DNA of 64,000 nt from Pectobacterium araliae (GTDB lineage: Bacteria; Pseudomonadota; Gammaproteobacteria; Enterobacterales; Enterobacteriaceae): contig NZ_AP028908.1 in NCBI RefSeq assembly GCF_037076465.1, forward strand, positions 1 to 64,000. Direction: 5' to 3'. Each line of letters begins with the position of its first letter. The stretch's first letter is position 1. Both the position numbers and the translations under genes were made by a program. Below are positions 61,142 to 64,000 of the stretch, one piece after another. The notes below the pieces were generated by a model. The model saw only the letters and a list, made by a program, of their open reading frames with translations, ran no database searches and was not told the DNA's origin.

Positions 61142-61825
61142 CTATATTTTCAGACGATAAACATCATTAAAACGGACGTTCATTCCACCGCATTGACCGT
61201 TATCCTCCACGATCAAATAGCCGTTAATCAGTTGCATCACGCCGCTACATTCAAACTCTTCACTTGAATCGCCCCATTGAAGCCGATTACCGTTTGGTAT
61301 GGCAGTGGCTGAAATATTACCCAAATGAATAATCTCGCCACCATAACTTGATCTTCCGCCATACCAGGTGGTATTGCCTTTAAGACGGAGCGTATTATTT
61401 TTCCCGCGGGTAATCTTTATCGTGGTGTCATAATAACGCCACGATCCGAGCCAGGCATTGATGCCTGCCGTTTTTATCGCTTGTTTTTCAAGATAAGAGG
61501 AGCGCATCCAGCCAACAAATTCGGACTTCTGACCAAAATACCCTACACAGGACCAGCCGTTCTTTTCCTGTGCCACGAGCACCTTGTCACCATGGATCAG
61601 ATAGGCTTTATTCTGGCAAACCGCTTTTTTCTCTGGGCATCCTTCCCTTAGGTAATCATCGTAGAAGTGTACTTTATCGCCATGCGGCGCAGTAATTTTA
61701 GCGACAGAGTATTGGCCTGGATAAGTAGAAAATCCGCCATTACGGCACGTTTCCATCTCATAATCCTCCCCCGCAAAACAGGAGAATGAGGTGTATAAAG
61801 ACAAAACGGCCACCATTCCTTTCAT
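61142..61825 (-). CDS. Orphan secreted protein with SH3-like segment
   Basis: I do not recognise the family. This 227-residue protein has a signal peptide (MKGMVAVLSLYTSFSCFAG, cleaved near FAG-EDY), several Cys pairs (ETCRNGG, EGCPEKKAVCQNK, WSCVGY, FECSGV, GQCGGM) suited to the oxidising periplasm, and a bacterial SH3-like stretch (GDKVLVAQEKNGWSCVGYFG then FVGWMRSSYLE). The C-terminal half looks like a small beta barrel (GSWRYYDTTIKITRG). The gene is AT-rich, alone, and between the citS-like gene and dppA. A cell-wall-binding or immunity role is possible. Confidence 0.65.
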   Translation of the reverse strand: MKGMVAVLSLYTSFSCFAGEDYEMETCRNGGFSTYPGQYSVAKITAPHGDKVHFYDDYLREGCPEKKAVCQNKAYLIHGDKVLVAQEKNGWSCVGYFGQKSEFVGWMRSSYLEKQAIKTAGINAWLGSWRYYDTTIKITRGKNNTLRLKGNTTWYGGRSSYGGEIIHLGNISATAIPNGNRLQWGDSSEEFECSGVMQLINGYLIVEDNGQCGGMNVRFNDVYRLKI

Positions 61826-62717
61826 CGCTCAGTTTTCCTTGTCAACAATACGACCAATACAACAATAGCTATTGCTGTTTTAACTCATTTTATCAAAAGC
61901 TACATCTGGTAGAGATACGTGTTGCACAGAATAATGTGTGTTTTTGGTTTGTCGAAAAGGGGAAAGCAAAGTTTTTTCATGTAGCGTAGATAGTCATTTT
62001 CCTACTTATGGCGTCATGCTAAATATCAGAATTTCTTATCATCCGTCAGAGTTTTTACCTGTCGTTAACGTTTTTAACAAAAAATAGTGCTCAGATCTTG
62101 GACATGTAAGACCAGATAACTATAGTTTTTTTAATGGTGATAATTTCTTTTAGTCGGCAATGTACTGGGTTTTATCACTGTTTTTTGAAGAAATGGCAAA
62201 ATATAAACCTTTAATTATTTGATAAGACTGTATTTTTAATTTTAATAAAATGTAAGTAAATTTTGTAAATCCTTACACCTTATATTGACGTCACCGTCAT
62301 CTGTTGAGAAATTGAAGTCGTCATAGGGATATAAGGAGGAAAGCAGCGGTTTGCCTGAATGATTCTACGTCTTCATCCAGCATCCGTGAGCGGGTTGTGG
62401 CGTTTCAAGGTATAGGTTGTAGTTATTATGACTCTATCCAATAGCGTGACGACGGCTTGTTCTGGTGACCATGATTCCTCCCCCAGTATTTTAATTTTGC
62501 CTTCGGGCGACAGGGTACAGACCGCAGCACATAAAAATACAGGTCTGGCCAACCATACCCCATTGATTTCGAGATGCAGGACAGAACATCTGCGTTGTTA
62601 ATATCTGTGTTTTTAGCGATCGTGTTTTAACAATCGTGTTTTAACAACAGAGTTAACGCAATGCAGCTTGGCGTCGGACGGGTATAACACAACATCATCT
62701 ACAATGGAGCATAAGTA
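61826..62717. promoter_or_regulatory. Intergenic gap and dppA leader
   Basis: This 890-bp gap is AT-rich up to about 62300 and more balanced after. A 56-codon frame (ATG at 62428 to about 62600) lacks a convincing ribosome site and similarity, so I do not call it. The tRNA-Pro gene that I recall upstream of dppA in E. coli is not here. The last 100 bp hold the dppA leader. Confidence 0.5.
62686..62704 (+). promoter_or_regulatory. Probable GcvB small-RNA target in dppA leader
   Basis: AACACAACATCATCTACAA is a CA-rich stretch just before the ribosome site GGAG (62706-62709). GcvB represses dppA in enterobacteria by pairing its GU-rich R1 region to such a site. The match is by type, not by computed pairing. 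Confidence 0.55.
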
Positions 62718-64000
62718 ATGGAAAAATCCCTGGTTAAATCAAGGGTGTTGAAGTTCGGCCTTGGCTTGCTCGCCATGTCCGTCGCGGCAGGTGTTCAGGC
62801 AAAAACGCTGGTTTACTGCTCAGAAGGCTCCCCAGAAGGCTTTAACCCACAGCTGTTCACCTCTGGAACAACCTATGATGCCAGCTCAGTACCGATCTAT
62901 AACCGTCTTATTGATTTTAAGTCGGGGACTACCGAGCTTGAACCCAGTTTGGCAGAAAAATGGGATATTAGTGAAGACGAAAAAACCTACACTTTCCATC
63001 TGCGCAAAGGCGTGAAATGGCAAGACGGTAAGGATTTCAAACCTTCCCGCGAATTCAATGCCGATGACGTGATTTTTACCTTCATGCGTCAGCAGGATGC
63101 CAACCATCCGTACCATAAAGTGTCTGGCGGTAGCTATGAATACTACCAAGGTATGGGTATGCCGGAACTGGTCAGCAAAATTGAAAAAGTAGACGACTAT
63201 ACTGTCCGCTTCGTGCTGAACCGTCCTGAAGCGCCGTTCCTGGCAAACCTGGCCATGGACTTCGCCTCCATCATGTCAGCGGAATACGCTGATAACATGC
63301 TGAAAGCCGGTACGCCGGAGAAAATCGACCTGAGCCCGATCGGTACTGGCCCGTTCCAGCTACAGCAGTACCAGAAAGATTCCCGTATTCTGTACAAAGC
63401 TTTTGAAGGTTTCTGGGGCGCCAAGCCGAACATCGATCGTCTGGTCTTCTCTATCACGCCGGATGCTTCGGTACGTTATGCCAAGTTGCAGAAAAATGAA
63501 TGTCAGGTCATGCCATATCCTAATCCGGCCGATATTGCGCGCATGAAGGAAGACAAGAACATTACGTTATTAGAACAACCGGGTCTGAACGTCGGCTATC
63601 TGGCTTACAACGTTGAGAAAAAACCGCTGGATAACGTGAAGGTTCGGCAGGCGCTGAACTACGCGGTTAACAAGTCAGCTATCATTGAAGCGGTCTATCA
63701 GGGGGCGGGGCAGGCGGCGAAAAACCTGATCCCGCCGACCATGTGGGGCTATAACGATGATGTGAAAGACTACGCCTACGATCCTGAGAAGGCCAAGGGC
63801 TTGCTGAAAGAAGCGGGCGTGGCTGACGGTTTCTCCATCGATCTGTGGGCGATGCCGGTACAACGTCCGTACAACCCGAACGCACGTCGTATGGCGGAGA
63901 TGATCCAGTCCGACTGGGCGAAAGTCGGCGTGAAAGCCAAGATTGTGACCTACGAGTGGGGCGAGTACCTGAAGCGCGCCAAAGATGGCGAACACCAAAC
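62718..64000 (+). CDS. dppA: Dipeptide-binding protein DppA (3' end outside window)
   Basis: This is the periplasmic dipeptide and heme-binding receptor of the Dpp ABC transporter. The visible 427 codons include a signal peptide ending AAGVQA before KTLVYCSEGSPEGFNPQLFT. E. coli DppA is matched throughout (PIGTGPFQLQQYQKDSRI, KLQKNECQVMPYPNPADIAR, NLIPPTMWGYNDDVKDY, KIVTYEWGEYLKRAKDG). The ATG at 62718 is eight bases behind GGAG. The gene runs past position 64000 with about 100 residues missing. Confidence 0.97.
   Translation, partial: MEKSLVKSRVLKFGLGLLAMSVAAGVQAKTLVYCSEGSPEGFNPQLFTSGTTYDASSVPIYNRLIDFKSGTTELEPSLAEKWDISEDEKTYTFHLRKGVKWQDGKDFKPSREFNADDVIFTFMRQQDANHPYHKVSGGSYEYYQGMGMPELVSKIEKVDDYTVRFVLNRPEAPFLANLAMDFASIMSAEYADNMLKAGTPEKIDLSPIGTGPFQLQQYQKDSRILYKAFEGFWGAKPNIDRLVFSITPDASVRYAKLQKNECQVMPYPNPADIARMKEDKNITLLEQPGLNVGYLAYNVEKKPLDNVKVRQALNYAVNKSAIIEAVYQGAGQAAKNLIPPTMWGYNDDVKDYAYDPEKAKGLLKEAGVADGFSIDLWAMPVQRPYNPNARRMAEMIQSDWAKVGVKAKIVTYEWGEYLKRAKDGEHQ

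Noticed and set aside
62428..62600. 56-codon frame in the dppA leader
   Set aside because: Weak ribosome site, no recognisable similarity and unusual composition. Not enough to call a small protein gene.

Overview
The window is the chromosomal dnaA region of an enterobacterium of the soft-rot group, most likely Pectobacterium. The genus is an inference. It rests on the backbone order rnpA-rpmH-dnaA-dnaN-recF-gyrB ... yidA ... dgoRKADT ... yidR-yidQ-ibpA-ibpB-yidE, which follows the E. coli order as I remember it, and on plant-associated additions: beta-glucoside PTS loci, hexuronate catabolism (uxuA), several chemoreceptor sequences and many sugar-acid and ABC transporters. No rRNA, tRNA, IS element, integrase, prophage or CRISPR array was found.

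Layout. 1-7005 holds the replication and translation core: rnpA (3' end outside the window), rpmH, dnaA, dnaN, recF, gyrB. 7.1-21.0 kb is an accessory block between gyrB and yidA: a frameshifted MocR regulator beside a GNAT/AhpD-like pair, an MFS exporter, a GFA protein, a uxuA/MFS/GntR hexuronate unit, a flagellar-type chemoreceptor gene, and a decayed beta-glucoside PTS operon with an intact AscG-like repressor and an intact bglA. 21.2-22.1 kb is yidA. 22.4-32.9 kb is a second accessory block: an AT-rich orphan gene, then a LysR-controlled operon with a peptide-type ABC transporter, a DapA-family lyase and two nucleoside hydrolases. 33.3-38.3 kb is the complete D-galactonate operon with its operator pair. 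38.4-46.5 kb carries ssuADCB (no ssuE) and a second beta-glucoside PTS/GH1 operon, bracketed by two paralogous BhsA-type (DUF1471) genes. 46.7-53.3 kb is yidR, yidQ, ibpAB and yidE. 53.8-60.5 kb is a di/tricarboxylate module: DASS transporter, DpiBA-like two-component system and a CitS-type 2-HCT transporter. 61.1-61.8 kb is an orphan secreted protein, and dppA enters at 62.7 kb and runs off the end.

The most unusual feature is a pair of small AT-rich cassettes of the same design. One lies between ibpB and yidE, the other between the dpiA-like gene and citS. Each holds a predicted enzyme with a conserved His followed about 90-110 residues later by a conserved Cys (the order seen in circularly permuted NlpC/P60 or LRAT-like papain folds) and a small membrane-anchored partner. 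Each is flanked by a direct repeat copied from the 3' end of the upstream housekeeping gene: 28 bp starting in the ibpB terminator, and 59 bp covering the last codons of the dpiA-like gene. I read them as orphan toxin (perhaps type VI effector) and immunity modules dropped behind conserved genes by a common mechanism. The function is inference; the repeats and gene layout are seen directly.

Several loci show decay: the MocR gene, the first PTS operon and a chemoreceptor remnant behind uxuA. Two genes end in short in-frame tandem repeats (a nucleoside hydrolase and yidQ).
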